Source: Haloferula sp. BvORR071 (lineage in GTDB: Bacteria; Verrucomicrobiota; Verrucomicrobiia; Verrucomicrobiales; Akkermansiaceae). Taken from it: a stretch of DNA of 64,000 bases. Shown here piece after piece: positions 8,833-17,753 of the stretch. The notes under the pieces are model-generated. The model ran no database searches and had not been told where the DNA came from. It saw only the letters and a program-made list of their open reading frames with translations. Each line of letters starts with the position of its first letter. Positions within the stretch are counted from its first letter, which is position 1. Both the position numbers and the translations under genes were made by a program. The stretch spans positions 1-64,000 of the forward strand of contig NZ_BATP01000001.1 in the NCBI RefSeq assembly GCF_000739615.1, read 5' to 3'.

Positions 8833-11800
8833 ATGAGCATCCGTAAACCTGCGTTCCTCCTCCTTCCGCTCTTTGGCACCGGACTTCTCTATGCCGGTCC
8901 CGGCACGGCGAATCCATTCGCCGGCAAGCGGGCCTTGGTCATCGGCATCGACGGCCTGCGGGCGGATGCGCTGAAGCAGCAAGTGGAGAGCGGCAACGCG
9001 CCGGCCATCGCCAGTCTGGTGGCAAATGGCACGGTGACCTGGAATGCCTATGCCGGTGGCAAGCTGGGCGGTGTAACGCAGCAGCCGACGATCAGCGGTC
9101 CTGGCTGGACGAGCATTCTCACCGGGATGTGGACGGACCGCCATAACGTGGTGGACAACGGCACTCCGGCCTACAACCAGCCCGGGGTGAGCGGCTCCTA
9201 TCTGGTGGATCAGGCGCCGCACTTCGCGAAGCGGCTGGAGGAGGCGGCACCGGGGACCTTTGCCAGTTCGATCGCGAGCTGGAATTGGATTGAGGACTAT
9301 CTGGTGACGGCCCAGCCGAGCTACCTCGACTATCACCAGAAGGGTAGCGGATCCAGCTATGCGCTGCGCGACCAGGACGTGAAGAGCAAGGCGGTCGCGC
9401 ATCTCGCCGCGGCGGATCCGGATGTGCTCTTCCTGCACTTCGATCAGGTGGACGGCGCGGGCCATTCCTCAGGATTCTCCACGAGCGTGCCGAGCTACAT
9501 GAGCGCGATCACGGCGGTGGATGTCCATGTCGGTGATGTGCTTGCAGCGATCGCGGCGCGGCCGCAGCGTGCGGCGGAGCAGTGGGTGGTGGTGCTGACG
9601 ACCGACCATGGCGGCACCACTGGCGGTAGCCATGGCGGCCAGTCGATTGATGAGCGGACGATTCCCTTCATCGTTTCGGGAAATGGCATTCCTGCGGGCG
9701 TGAGCACGGCAAGCCCGGGACAAGCGGCGGTGCCGGCAACGGTGATGCGCTACTTTGGCCTGAGTATCCCGGCAACTTGGACGCTGGCCGAGGATGGCTT
9801 CGTCACCGGGCCGCTCTTCGCCGGCAATCTGAATGCCGGGGCGGTCGATCTCACGTGGTCGCTGCCAGCGGCGGGGATTCCAGGGCTGAGCGTGCTTCAA
9901 GTGCTGCGCAACGGCAATAGCATCGCGACGCTGCCTACCTCACAGACGAACTTCACGGATCCCTCACCTGTGGCGGGATTGAATAACTACGAGCTGGTCC
10001 TAACGGGCACGAGCGAGGCCTCGCTGAAGACGGCGGTGACCCTGCCGAATCCGGGCGAGCGGGTATGGGACGATGCCAACGGTAATAATTCCTGGAACAC
10101 CGCGGATGCCAATTGGCTTGGCGGGGAGATCTTCGGCAATGGTAATGATGCCCGCTTCGTCGGGACTACCGGTGAAAGCGTGAGCGTGGTTGCGGGGGGA
10201 GTGCTGCCGGCCAATACGGTCGTGAACAGCGGCTCCTACACCTTCTCCGGTGGCAGCATTAGCGGCACGCTGACGAAGAATGGCGGCGGCAGCCTGACGC
10301 TTTCCTCTGCGAATGGCTTCACCGACACCGCCATCACTGCCGGTCCTAACAGCCAGACCGCGGGCGCACTGCAGATCGGGAACTACAGCGCGCTCGGCAG
10401 CGGTCCGGTGACTTTCAGCCACGCGGTCAGCAGCACGGCCTTCTATTTCCTGCCGGCGGCGGGCTCGGGAACCTTGCCGAACAGCATCACGCTGCCGGCA
10501 GGGGGAGTCACCACGCGTTTCTTGACGGATGAGACCAACGTAACCGCTACCTTGGGCGGTGTGATCAGTGGCGGCAGTGCCAATAACGAGATCCTGATCG
10601 ACAACGATTCGGGGACCAACGACGTCGGCAAGATCCGCTTGAGCAATGCCGCGAACAGCTTTACTGCCTCCCGCCTGCGGATTAACCGCGGCGGCCTGGT
10701 GGTGACTTCGGATGCAGCGCTGGGGAATCCGGCGAATGACCTGACCTTGGACGTCACCTCGAACCTCGCAGGCTCCGGCTTGATCCTGGAGGGCACGATG
10801 AGCCTCGGTAGCGGCCGCAGCCTGACCGTGGCGAGTCAGTGCGTGCTCGATACACAGGCAACCGCGGACATCGTGGCGGGGCCGCTGGTTCTAACCGGCC
10901 AGCTGGTCAAGCGCGGCAGTGCGGCGCTGCGGCTCGATGCTGCGGGCAGCGGTAATGCCGGAGTCAGCCTCACGGAGGGTAGCATCACACTGGGGAATGC
11001 CGCGGCGCTTGGCACCGGCACCTTGAGCGTCGCGACCACGGCCAGCGCAGGCTTCTTGAACACCACACCACTCACCGGCACTGCAAGCCTGGGCAATGCT
11101 ATCGTGCTTCCGGCAGATACCACCGCCACGAACCGCACGGTCTTGATGAATGGCGGTGTGGGGCAGCAGCTCAGCTTGGGCGGAGTGATCTCCGGTGGCG
11201 GCAGCAACACGACGCTCTACCTCAACACCAGCTTGGTTGGCGACAATGCGGCGACCTTTGTCCTCAATGGCGCGAATACCTTCACGGGCAAGACCCAGCT
11301 CAACCGCGGTTCGCTCTCGATCAACTCGAACGCCTCGCTGGGCGCAGCCGCCAACGCACTGGTGATCGATGCCAATGTCGGCTCAAAGCTGATTTTCGCC
11401 AGCGGGATGAGCTTCACGCACCCGGTCGCGCTCTCGACTACTACCGTTTTCGACAACGCGGATCCGGTGAGCATCTCCGCCGTGCTCTCCGGCAGCGCAA
11501 CCTTGAGCAAATCGGGCAATGGCAGCCTCACCTTGAGTGCCGCCAATACCCACACCGGCACGCTGGCTGTGAATTCCGGTAGCGTGGTCGTCGATGGTTC
11601 CTTGGCTGCGTCCGGGAATGCGGTAAGTGTCGCCGCTGGTGCGACCCTTGGTGGAATCGGCACGATCTCACGTCCGGTGAACGTTTCCGGAAACATCGCT
11701 CCGGCCGCGGGAGCAATCGGGAAGCTGAGCATACCGGCGGCCCTGACCATGGCGCAGGGAAGCAGCTATGCGGTCGGTCTCGGGTCGTGGAACGGTGCCG

Positions 11801-12456
11801 CAGGCATCGCCTACGATAGCCTGGACGTCTCAAGCTTGGCGATCACTGCCACGGAAGCAGCGAAGTTCACCGTGAACGTGGATGCCTCCGCGCTGACCGG
11901 CTTCGACAACACTCCGAAGTCCTTCGTGATCGCCAGCGCCACCGCACCGGTCACGGGGCTGGCTTCTAACAACCATGCCGTGGTGGTCAGCGGGGGAAGC
12001 TTCAGCGGAGTGTGGAGCTTGCAAGCATCGGGCAACAATTTGCTGCTGGTCTATTCCACCGGTGCTCCAGGCTTCGCGGGCTGGGCACTCGCACAAAGTC
12101 TGCCGGAGAACGAAGCGGGATTCGAGGGCGACGCAGACCATGACGGGATTGCCAATGGATTGGAGTTTGTGCTCGGCACCGACCCCTTGTCCGCTTCCGC
12201 GGCACCTGCCGTAAGCTGCGATGAGGACTATCTGATCTTTACCTACTCGCTCGCCGATGGCGCGGCCTACCTCCAACCGGTGGTGGAGCACAACGCCACC
12301 TTGGCTGGCACATGGACGACCGCGGTCTCAGGTCAGGCCGGGGTCATCGTCTCAAGCGTTCCGGCCGGGGAGGGGCGGCAAAGCGTCACGGTGAAGATCC
12401 CTCGGAGCGCTGCCCCTGCCTTGTATGTCAGGCTGCGAGCCGCGGAGGGGCAGTGA
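8833..12456 (+). CDS. Secreted type I phosphodiesterase fused to autotransporter-associated beta-strand repeats
   Basis: 1,207 residues. A signal peptide precedes an alkaline-phosphatase-superfamily domain (about 30-320): metal-ligand Asp40 in LVIGIDGLRADAL, the nucleophile region GPGWTSILTGMW with a catalytic Thr, FLHFDQVDGAGH and LTTDHGGTTGGSHGG, typical of type I phosphodiesterase/nucleotide pyrophosphatases. A fibronectin-like segment follows (about 330-410), then a long Gly/Ser/Asn-rich region with autotransporter-associated repeats (LTKNGGGSLTLSSANGFTDTA; LSKSGNGSLTLSAANTHTGT). Near the end are a DADHDGIANGLEF motif and a C-terminal domain. No beta-barrel translocator is visible, so secretion is by an unidentified route. 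Tandem with the dehydrogenase gene, 82 bases downstream. Confidence 0.85.
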   Translation: MSIRKPAFLLLPLFGTGLLYAGPGTANPFAGKRALVIGIDGLRADALKQQVESGNAPAIASLVANGTVTWNAYAGGKLGGVTQQPTISGPGWTSILTGMWTDRHNVVDNGTPAYNQPGVSGSYLVDQAPHFAKRLEEAAPGTFASSIASWNWIEDYLVTAQPSYLDYHQKGSGSSYALRDQDVKSKAVAHLAAADPDVLFLHFDQVDGAGHSSGFSTSVPSYMSAITAVDVHVGDVLAAIAARPQRAAEQWVVVLTTDHGGTTGGSHGGQSIDERTIPFIVSGNGIPAGVSTASPGQAAVPATVMRYFGLSIPATWTLAEDGFVTGPLFAGNLNAGAVDLTWSLPAAGIPGLSVLQVLRNGNSIATLPTSQTNFTDPSPVAGLNNYELVLTGTSEASLKTAVTLPNPGERVWDDANGNNSWNTADANWLGGEIFGNGNDARFVGTTGESVSVVAGGVLPANTVVNSGSYTFSGGSISGTLTKNGGGSLTLSSANGFTDTAITAGPNSQTAGALQIGNYSALGSGPVTFSHAVSSTAFYFLPAAGSGTLPNSITLPAGGVTTRFLTDETNVTATLGGVISGGSANNEILIDNDSGTNDVGKIRLSNAANSFTASRLRINRGGLVVTSDAALGNPANDLTLDVTSNLAGSGLILEGTMSLGSGRSLTVASQCVLDTQATADIVAGPLVLTGQLVKRGSAALRLDAAGSGNAGVSLTEGSITLGNAAALGTGTLSVATTASAGFLNTTPLTGTASLGNAIVLPADTTATNRTVLMNGGVGQQLSLGGVISGGGSNTTLYLNTSLVGDNAATFVLNGANTFTGKTQLNRGSLSINSNASLGAAANALVIDANVGSKLIFASGMSFTHPVALSTTTVFDNADPVSISAVLSGSATLSKSGNGSLTLSAANTHTGTLAVNSGSVVVDGSLAASGNAVSVAAGATLGGIGTISRPVNVSGNIAPAAGAIGKLSIPAALTMAQGSSYAVGLGSWNGAAGIAYDSLDVSSLAITATEAAKFTVNVDASALTGFDNTPKSFVIASATAPVTGLASNNHAVVVSGGSFSGVWSLQASGNNLLLVYSTGAPGFAGWALAQSLPENEAGFEGDADHDGIANGLEFVLGTDPLSASAAPAVSCDEDYLIFTYSLADGAAYLQPVVEHNATLAGTWTTAVSGQAGVIVSSVPAGEGRQSVTVKIPRSAAPALYVRLRAAEGQ

Positions 12457-12485
12457 GCACTGAAGAAGAGCGCTGAACGTCTGGC

Positions 12486-13646
12486 TTAACGCCCCGCCAT
12501 CAACTCCGCGGTGATGCCCTTCAGATACTCCGTCTCCGGGATCGAGAGCAGCACCGGGTGATCAGCCCGCTGTCCGTGGTTGGCTACCAAGCGCAGGGAC
12601 TTCTTCGCATCCACCGCGGCGTCCACCAGATTGGCTTGGAAGAGCTCGCGGCTGGCGTGGTGGGAGCAGCAGAAGCTCGAGAGGATGCCGCCCTTATCTA
12701 ACAGCTTGATCGAGCGCAGGTGGATCTCCTTGTAGCCGCGCATCGCGTCCATGAGGGTTTTCTTGTTCCGCGTGAAGCTCGGTGGATCGAGGATGATCAG
12801 GTCATACTCGGGCGTCGCGTGCTTCAGGAAGTCGAAGACGTTGTGCGCGATCACCTCGATCTCCAGGCCATTGAGCTCGGCATTGCGGCGGGCGGCGGCG
12901 CAGGCGCTCTCCGAGATATCCACCGCGGTGACCTTCGCGGCACCGGCACGGGCGCAGGCGAGGGCGAAGCCGCCCTGGTTGGTGAAGCAATCGAGCACCC
13001 GCTTGCCCTCGGCGAAGGCGGCGACCTCGGCGTGGGACTGGAGCTGGTCCAGATAGAGCCCGGTCTTTTGGCCGTCGAAGAGGTCGATCTCGAACTTCAG
13101 GTGATTCGCCTGGACGATGAAAGCCCCCGGATTCTGGCCGTGGAGCATGGTGATCTCCTGCTCGATGCCCTCGGCCTTCAGCACCGGGGAGTCGTTACGC
13201 AGGATGATGGACTCGGGTGAAATCAGTTCCTTCAGGGCCGCGACGATCAGCTCGACCCGCTGGCGCATGGCCAGGGTCAGGGTCTGGACCACCAGATGCG
13301 GGCCGTAGCGGTCGATGATCAGGCCCGGCATCCCGTCGGACTCGCTCCAGACCAAGCGGGCCAAGGTTTCATCGATCCCGCGTGCCTGGCGCAGCTCGAT
13401 CGACTGGCCGATCCGGCGCAGGAAGAACTCGGCATCGAGGTCCTGGCGGCGGCGGGAGAAGCGCCGGGCGACGATCTGGGAGGCGGGATTGTAGATCGCG
13501 CTGCCCATCGGCCGGTCTTGGAAGTCTTTGAGTGTAATGACGTCCCCGGGTTGCGGGTCACCGAAGGATTTCTTCACCTCCGTGGCGTAGACCCATTCGT
13601 GGCCGTGGAAAATTCGGGCGCGGGGAGCAATGACAAGACCGGGCAT
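12486..13646 (-). CDS. RlmI-like class I SAM-dependent rRNA methyltransferase
   Basis: 386 residues from ATG 13646. It has an N-terminal PUA-like RNA-binding domain (about 1-75; IFHGHEWVYATEV, GDVITLKDFQDRPMG) and a Rossmann methyltransferase (RVLDCFTNQGGFALACARAG binding SAM, VTAVDISESACAAARRNAEL, catalytic-site ILDPPSFTRNKK), and HHA near the end. This is the layout of RlmI/YccW, which makes 5-methylcytidine in 23S rRNA. The frame is open further upstream, but the extra residues are low complexity. It is divergent from the Lys-rich small protein at 13819. Confidence 0.88.
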   Translation of the reverse strand: MPGLVIAPRARIFHGHEWVYATEVKKSFGDPQPGDVITLKDFQDRPMGSAIYNPASQIVARRFSRRRQDLDAEFFLRRIGQSIELRQARGIDETLARLVWSESDGMPGLIIDRYGPHLVVQTLTLAMRQRVELIVAALKELISPESIILRNDSPVLKAEGIEQEITMLHGQNPGAFIVQANHLKFEIDLFDGQKTGLYLDQLQSHAEVAAFAEGKRVLDCFTNQGGFALACARAGAAKVTAVDISESACAAARRNAELNGLEIEVIAHNVFDFLKHATPEYDLIILDPPSFTRNKKTLMDAMRGYKEIHLRSIKLLDKGGILSSFCCSHHASRELFQANLVDAAVDAKKSLRLVANHGQRADHPVLLSIPETEYLKGITAELMAGR

Positions 13647-13818
13647 GGTGTGGAGGGGAAGCTTGGGCCCGGGGCCGCTCCGGGCAAGCCCATAAGACCT
13701 CCAGGACCGATGAGACTTGCGGTTCCCGGCCGCTGTCTTGGCCCCACCCCTTAATCTCAAGCATTTCCTCTTGCTACCCGGGGTGGGCGGGCCTTAAAAC
13801 CCCGCCCCGACCAAAACC

Positions 13819-14091
13819 ATGGGCCAGCAAACCAAAGCAATCGTCAAACGCCGCCGCCGCAAGACCTACTTGAAGCGCAAGAAGGAGCAAGCCAAGGCCG
13901 GTGGCGTGGTCAAGAAGAGCTCCGTGGCGAAGAAGTCCGACGGCGCGCCTGCCAAGAAGGCCGCTGCGAAGAAGGCTCCGGCCAAGAAGGCCGCTGCGAA
14001 GAAGGCTCCGGCCAAGAAGGCCGCCAAGTCCGAGGACACCGAGGCTCCAGAAGGCATTGAGGGCACCGACGCCCCCGCTGCCGAAGAGTAA
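13819..14091 (+). CDS. Small Lys/Ala-rich basic protein, acidic C-terminus
   Basis: 90 residues: a very basic N-terminal segment (VKRRRRKTYLKRKKEQAKA), then AAAKKAPAKK-type repeats resembling histone H1-like tails, then a short acidic end (SEDTEAPEGIEGTDAP). Such composition suggests binding to DNA or rRNA, but I do not recognise a named family. The reading frame is supported by a strong terminator 40 bases after the stop and by its position as a single transcription unit. The repeat part is encoded by tandem 30-base units, so its length could vary between strains. Confidence 0.75.
   Translation: MGQQTKAIVKRRRRKTYLKRKKEQAKAGGVVKKSSVAKKSDGAPAKKAAAKKAPAKKAAAKKAPAKKAAKSEDTEAPEGIEGTDAPAAEE
13951..14023 (+). 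repeat. Tandem 30-bp repeat inside the Lys-rich gene
   Basis: Two exact copies of a 30-base unit beginning GCCAAGAAGGCCGCTGCG (13951-13980, 13981-14010) are followed by a partial third copy. Each unit encodes ten residues of AKKAAAKKAP type. Identity at the nucleotide level, including third positions, indicates recent duplication or conversion. Confidence 0.85.
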
Positions 14092-14130
14092 AGCCTCTGC
14101 GCTACCCGCTATTTTAGTATTTTTTCTGCA

Positions 14131-14166
14131 GGGCCGGTTGCGATTCGCGACCGGCCCTCTTTCTTT
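14131..14166 (+). terminator. Rho-independent terminator
   Basis: GGGCCGGTTGCG (14131-14142) pairs with CGCGACCGGCCC (14146-14157) over a three-base loop, with one G-U pair, followed by TCTTTCTTT. It closes the transcription unit of the Lys-rich protein and lies just before the GTG start of the next gene. Confidence 0.85.
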
Positions 14167-14174
14167 CCCGCCGA

Positions 14175-14579
14175 GTGGAACCAGCACCGGAGCAGCTTTT
14201 AATTGTCGATGGCCACAGCGCGATCTTCGGGATCGAGGCGCTGCGGGAGTTGCATCATGGCCCGAAGCGCCACCTCGCGCGCCATGAGCTAGTCAAGGCG
14301 CTGCAGGCGATCGGCGACCGCGGCGAGTGGAAAGTAGTCGTGGTCTTCGACGGCCGGCACACCGAGCGCGGCTACGAAGGCGGCAAGGAGGAGGGGATCT
14401 TGGTGGTTTACTCGAAGGCCCGGGAGACCGCGGATGCCGTGATCGAGCGGCTGGCGGCCCGGTTCTCGGAAAAAGGCGACCACGTGATGGTGGCCACCAA
14501 CGACAACATGGTGATGCTCACGGCCACCACCTTCGGTGCGGGAGCCATGCGGATCGAGGAGTTGGAGGAGTGGTTTTGA
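14175..14579 (+). CDS. YacP-like NYN domain protein (putative RNase)
   Basis: 134 residues with GTG start at 14175. LLIVDGHSAIFG at the N-terminus carries the first acidic active-site residue of the PIN/NYN nuclease fold, VVVVFDGRHTERG the second region, and ADAVIERLAARF and VMVATNDNMVML the later conserved acidic and Asp positions. This matches the YacP/Rae1-like NYN family, of which the Bacillus member cleaves mRNA at the ribosome. It is shorter than the 170-residue Bacillus protein. The gene precedes holB by about 70 bases and may be cotranscribed. Confidence 0.8.
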   Translation: MEPAPEQLLIVDGHSAIFGIEALRELHHGPKRHLARHELVKALQAIGDRGEWKVVVVFDGRHTERGYEGGKEEGILVVYSKARETADAVIERLAARFSEKGDHVMVATNDNMVMLTATTFGAGAMRIEELEEWF

Positions 14580-14649
14580 GCCTCTAAGGAGGGATTTCCG
14601 AAATTAGCATTTGGAGTTCTGCCCGGCTCCCGGCCAGCATCCCGGCGCG

Positions 14650-15669
14650 ATGGCATTCACGCCCGACCACGCTTTTGACTTGGTAAAAGCGGCCCACGAG
14701 CGGGGCCGCCTGGCCCATGCTTTCCTGATCAGCGGCCCGCGCGGTTGCGGCAAGGAACGGCTGGCTGCGCGCATCATCCAGATGCTCGGCGACGAGGCCA
14801 GTGGTGGTGGAGGCGGGGGCTTTGATCTCTTCGGCGAGCCGGTGGTCGAGGCGGTGCCGCCTCTGGACGAGCTGGAAGGCGAGTGGGTGCGGATCGTGCG
14901 CCCGCAATCGAAGTCGCGCCGGATCGTGGTCGATGCGATCCGCGATCTGGAGAAGGCACTCTACGTGGCCTCCGGCCCGAAGCGCTGGAAGATCGGGGTG
15001 ATCGTGGATGCCGACCGGATGGCCGCGGCCTCGGAGAATGCTTTCCTCAAGACTCTTGAAGAGCCGCCGCCGCGGACCTTGTTGATGCTGTTGACGCCGA
15101 ATACCGGCGGCTTGCTGCCGACGGTGCTGTCACGCTGCGTGCGACTGCCGCTAACTGGAACAGCGGATCTGTCGGAAGGTGCAGGCGCGGATCTGGTCCG
15201 TGCGCTGGATCAGGCGGCTGGTGCAGGCTTCGGTACGGCGACGGTGGCGCTCACCCTGAAGTCGGTGTTTGCGTCGATCCTCGAGCAGCGCAAGGCCGAG
15301 GCCGTGGAGGCTGCGGAGAATCAGCTTGAGGAAGAAGAAAAGGCCCTCAACAAGGGATTCGAGGGCGATTACCTGAAGCGCCGCGAGGAAGCCCTGAAGG
15401 CTGCCGCGGAGTCCGAATACTTGGAAGAGCGCTCGCGCTTGTTCGAGGTGTTGCAGTCGTGGATGGCGGATGTGCTGCGCTGCAAGACGGGCGCGGCGGG
15501 ACTGGATTTCCCGGCGTCGGCCGAGCGAACCAAGGCGGTGGCGGCAAAGGAGGATTTACCGATGCTGGTGCGGCGGATGGAGGCGCTGGGCGAGTTGCGC
15601 TCAACGCTGGATACGAATGCCCAGGAGCAGCTCGCGCTGGAGGTGGGGTTCTTGAAGGCCTTTGCTTAG
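14650..15669 (+). CDS. holB: DNA polymerase III subunit delta' (clamp loader)
   Basis: 339 residues from ATG 14650. The AAA+ P-loop is LISGPRGCGKERLA (residues 27-40), followed by KIGVIVDADRMAAASENAFLKTLEEPPP-type sensor region with the LKTLEEPP motif and LSRCVRLPL, all diagnostic of delta'/HolB. The second half is helical and Glu/Lys-rich (about 210-290). The usual zinc-binding cysteines of DnaX/HolB are not obvious; the segment after the P-loop instead has a glycine-rich insertion. It acts in the clamp-loader complex at the replication fork. Convergent with the lipoprotein-like gene ending at 15676. Confidence 0.85.
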   Translation: MAFTPDHAFDLVKAAHERGRLAHAFLISGPRGCGKERLAARIIQMLGDEASGGGGGGFDLFGEPVVEAVPPLDELEGEWVRIVRPQSKSRRIVVDAIRDLEKALYVASGPKRWKIGVIVDADRMAAASENAFLKTLEEPPPRTLLMLLTPNTGGLLPTVLSRCVRLPLTGTADLSEGAGADLVRALDQAAGAGFGTATVALTLKSVFASILEQRKAEAVEAAENQLEEEEKALNKGFEGDYLKRREEALKAAAESEYLEERSRLFEVLQSWMADVLRCKTGAAGLDFPASAERTKAVAAKEDLPMLVRRMEALGELRSTLDTNAQEQLALEVGFLKAFA

Positions 15670-15675
15670 AGGACC

Positions 15676-16302
15676 TCAGCGGGATTGTTGGCCTGGCTGC
15701 CCTTTCATCGAAGATATTGCTTTTGCCAGCCTTCTTTGTGCCGACGAGTCGGCGGACCAGAACTCGTCCACAATCCAACCGTCGGCCGTTTTGGAGACCT
15801 CGGCGCTACAGGCTCGAGTGGTTCCGTTAGACAGGAGCAGACTACAATCCACCCGGGTTCCGCCTTTGAGGTCTTCATTGGCAAGGGGCGAGCAACTTCT
15901 GACGGTGGGATTCTGCGCATCGAGAAAGCCGGTGATTGGCGAGCCCTTTGCGAAGCCTCGCAGTAGATCCTCGGATCTTTCCGACCATCCCTTTCGAGGG
16001 TAGGGGATCAACAATCCTTTCTCCTTCTCAAACTTGGCGACAAGTTCGAGGAGTTCCTGTCCTGCGACCGATCGAAAACCCGGGTCTGAGGACAAGTCCC
16101 TTTCCAGAAGTGCCGCCGACGAGGCGATCGAAACAAAGGTCGTGATAGCCACAGCGGGCGAGCGAGCGCCAGGGGACTGAAGGGCAGGGTGCTCGCGAAT
16201 CCCGCCGTTTTCGCACTGCACCAGCGCCAGCGCGAAAAAGGGCGTCGCTGCCGCATGCAGGATTCTGCCCACCTTGGGAATATATGGTAAGGGCCTTGCC
16301 AT
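15676..16302 (-). CDS. Hypothetical protein, possible lipoprotein
   Basis: 208 residues of unrecognised family. The N-terminus has a hydrophobic stretch ending in FFALALVQCENGG, which could be a lipobox. Later parts contain LLERDLSSDPGF, RKGWSERSEDLLRGF and DGWIVDEFWSADS. It begins 18 bases after the stop of the TPM-domain gene on the same strand, so the two are probably one operon. Its base composition is slightly lower in GC than its neighbours. Confidence 0.55.
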   Translation of the reverse strand: MARPLPYIPKVGRILHAAATPFFALALVQCENGGIREHPALQSPGARSPAVAITTFVSIASSAALLERDLSSDPGFRSVAGQELLELVAKFEKEKGLLIPYPRKGWSERSEDLLRGFAKGSPITGFLDAQNPTVRSCSPLANEDLKGGTRVDCSLLLSNGTTRACSAEVSKTADGWIVDEFWSADSSAQRRLAKAISSMKGQPGQQSR

Positions 16303-16320
16303 TCCCTGAGGTGTTGGAGA

Positions 16321-16908
16321 TCAAAACTCCTTCCCGCGTGCGTTGTTGGCCTCGGCCGAGAGCCCGAAACCGGCGGCGACTTCCAAGGCGGCGCTTTCCA
16401 ACAAGCGCTCGAGGCCGGCGATGACGTCGAGGATCCCGCGGGACCATTCGCCGTTTTTCCAAGCGGGCTCGGAGAGCTCCAGCAGGTGGTCCATCGCTTC
16501 ATCGCTGAGGAAGGGTTCGAGACCGTAGCCGACGGTTAGGGCGGACTTGCCCTGCACCGGGTCGAGCGCAAGCAGGATGGCGTGGTTGTCCGGGCCGCGG
16601 TGGCTCTCGGTGGAGAAGCCGCCGCAGTTGAAGACCCAGAAGACGTGCAGCGCGAAGGGATGCTCGCGGGGAAACTCGTGGAGCAGCACGTGCAGCTGGG
16701 TCTGCGGGAATTGCCAGGTCAGCTTGCTGCCAGACTTCACGATCTTCTGTACCTCCTTTTTCGAGAGCACCCGGCAGCTGTCGAAGATGCCTTGGCCGAG
16801 GCGAGGGACGGCACCCAGAATGGCAGTGGCGCGGTCGAGCGTGAGGTGGCAGTGCAGGCACTCTACCGCGGTTTCGGCGAGCGGGTTCCTGCAGTACGGG
16901 CAACGCAT
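16321..16908 (-). CDS. TPM-domain protein with N-terminal zinc ribbon
   Basis: 195 residues from ATG 16908. The N-terminus is a double CxxC zinc ribbon (MRCPYCRNPLAETAVECLHC). The remainder resembles the TPM (YgcG/TLP18.3) fold: a QIFDSC-like start (GIFDSCRVLSKKEVQKIV), LHVLLHEFP, ALHVFWVFNCGG, DNHAILLALDP, SALTVGYGLEPFLSDE, and a C-terminal amphipathic helix. The LTVGYGLE segment is the characteristic strand-helix of TPM proteins. No signal peptide is seen, so it is probably cytoplasmic, unlike most TPM proteins. The frame runs on upstream through fabG, but only this part is credible. Confidence 0.7.
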   Translation of the reverse strand: MRCPYCRNPLAETAVECLHCHLTLDRATAILGAVPRLGQGIFDSCRVLSKKEVQKIVKSGSKLTWQFPQTQLHVLLHEFPREHPFALHVFWVFNCGGFSTESHRGPDNHAILLALDPVQGKSALTVGYGLEPFLSDEAMDHLLELSEPAWKNGEWSRGILDVIAGLERLLESAALEVAAGFGLSAEANNARGKEF

Positions 16909-16995
16909 GCCCCCAAGGTAAGCGGGCGGCCCGCCGTGGAGGAAGGGCAAAGCTTGGCTTGGCAAAATGCGGCCCGGCGGCGCAGGCTTGCCCCC

Positions 16996-17742
16996 ATGCA
17001 ACGCTTTGCAGGAAAGACGGCTGTGGTGACCGGCGGTGGACGCGGGATTGGGGGCGCGATTGCCATGGCATTCGCGGCGGAAGGCGCGAAGGTCGCGGTG
17101 GTTAGCCGTAGTGAATCGAGCTGCGGGAAGTCCGCTGAGGAGATCAATGCCGCCTATCCCGGCAGCGCCAAGGCCTATGCGATCGACGTGGCCGACCACC
17201 AGGCGGTGCAGGAGCTCGGCAAGACGATCGTCGCCGACTTTGGCACTGTGAATATCCTTGTGAATAACGCGGGAGTAACTCGCGACGGCCTGCTGATGCG
17301 GATGAAGGAGGAGGACTGGGACACCGTGCTCGACACGAATCTCAAGGGTGCCTTCAACACCGTGAAGGCCTTCATGCGGGTGCTGATGAAGGCGGAAGAC
17401 CCGCGCATCATCAACATCGCCTCCGTCATCGGCCTGATCGGCAATGCCGGGCAGGCGAACTACTCCGCCTCCAAGGCCGGCCTGATCGGCTTCACCAAGG
17501 CGGTGGCCAAGGAACTCTCCGGTCGCGCGGTGACCTGCAATGCGGTGGCTCCGGGCTTCATCACCACCGACATGACTGGTGAGCTGAGCGAGAAGGTCCG
17601 CGAGGAAGTGCTCAAGAATATCCCGCTTTCCAGCTTTGGAGAGACGGCTGACATCGCTTCGGCGGTGCTTTTCCTGGCGAGCAAGGACGCCCGTTACATT
17701 ACGGGCCAAGTTCTCGCTGTCGATGGCGGCATGACGATGTAA
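16996..17742 (+). CDS. fabG: 3-oxoacyl-[ACP] reductase
   Basis: 248 residues from ATG 16996, the standard FabG size. The NADP-binding loop is VTGGGRGIGG (residues 11-20), NNAG at 90-93, and the catalytic set is Asn115, Ser143 (NIASVIG), Tyr156 and Lys160 (YSASK). VAPGFITTDMT and the C-terminal ITGQVLAVDGGMTM are typical. It reduces 3-ketoacyl-ACP in fatty-acid elongation. It is followed by sixA 11 bases later on the same strand and is divergent from the TPM gene. Confidence 0.93.
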   Translation: MQRFAGKTAVVTGGGRGIGGAIAMAFAAEGAKVAVVSRSESSCGKSAEEINAAYPGSAKAYAIDVADHQAVQELGKTIVADFGTVNILVNNAGVTRDGLLMRMKEEDWDTVLDTNLKGAFNTVKAFMRVLMKAEDPRIINIASVIGLIGNAGQANYSASKAGLIGFTKAVAKELSGRAVTCNAVAPGFITTDMTGELSEKVREEVLKNIPLSSFGETADIASAVLFLASKDARYITGQVLAVDGGMTM

Positions 17743-17753
17743 AGTTCGCAGCC

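Noticed and set aside
13951..14023. Tandem repeats considered as a CRISPR-like array
   Set aside because: The repeats are directly adjacent without spacers and encode protein in frame. No CRISPR array was found elsewhere in the window.
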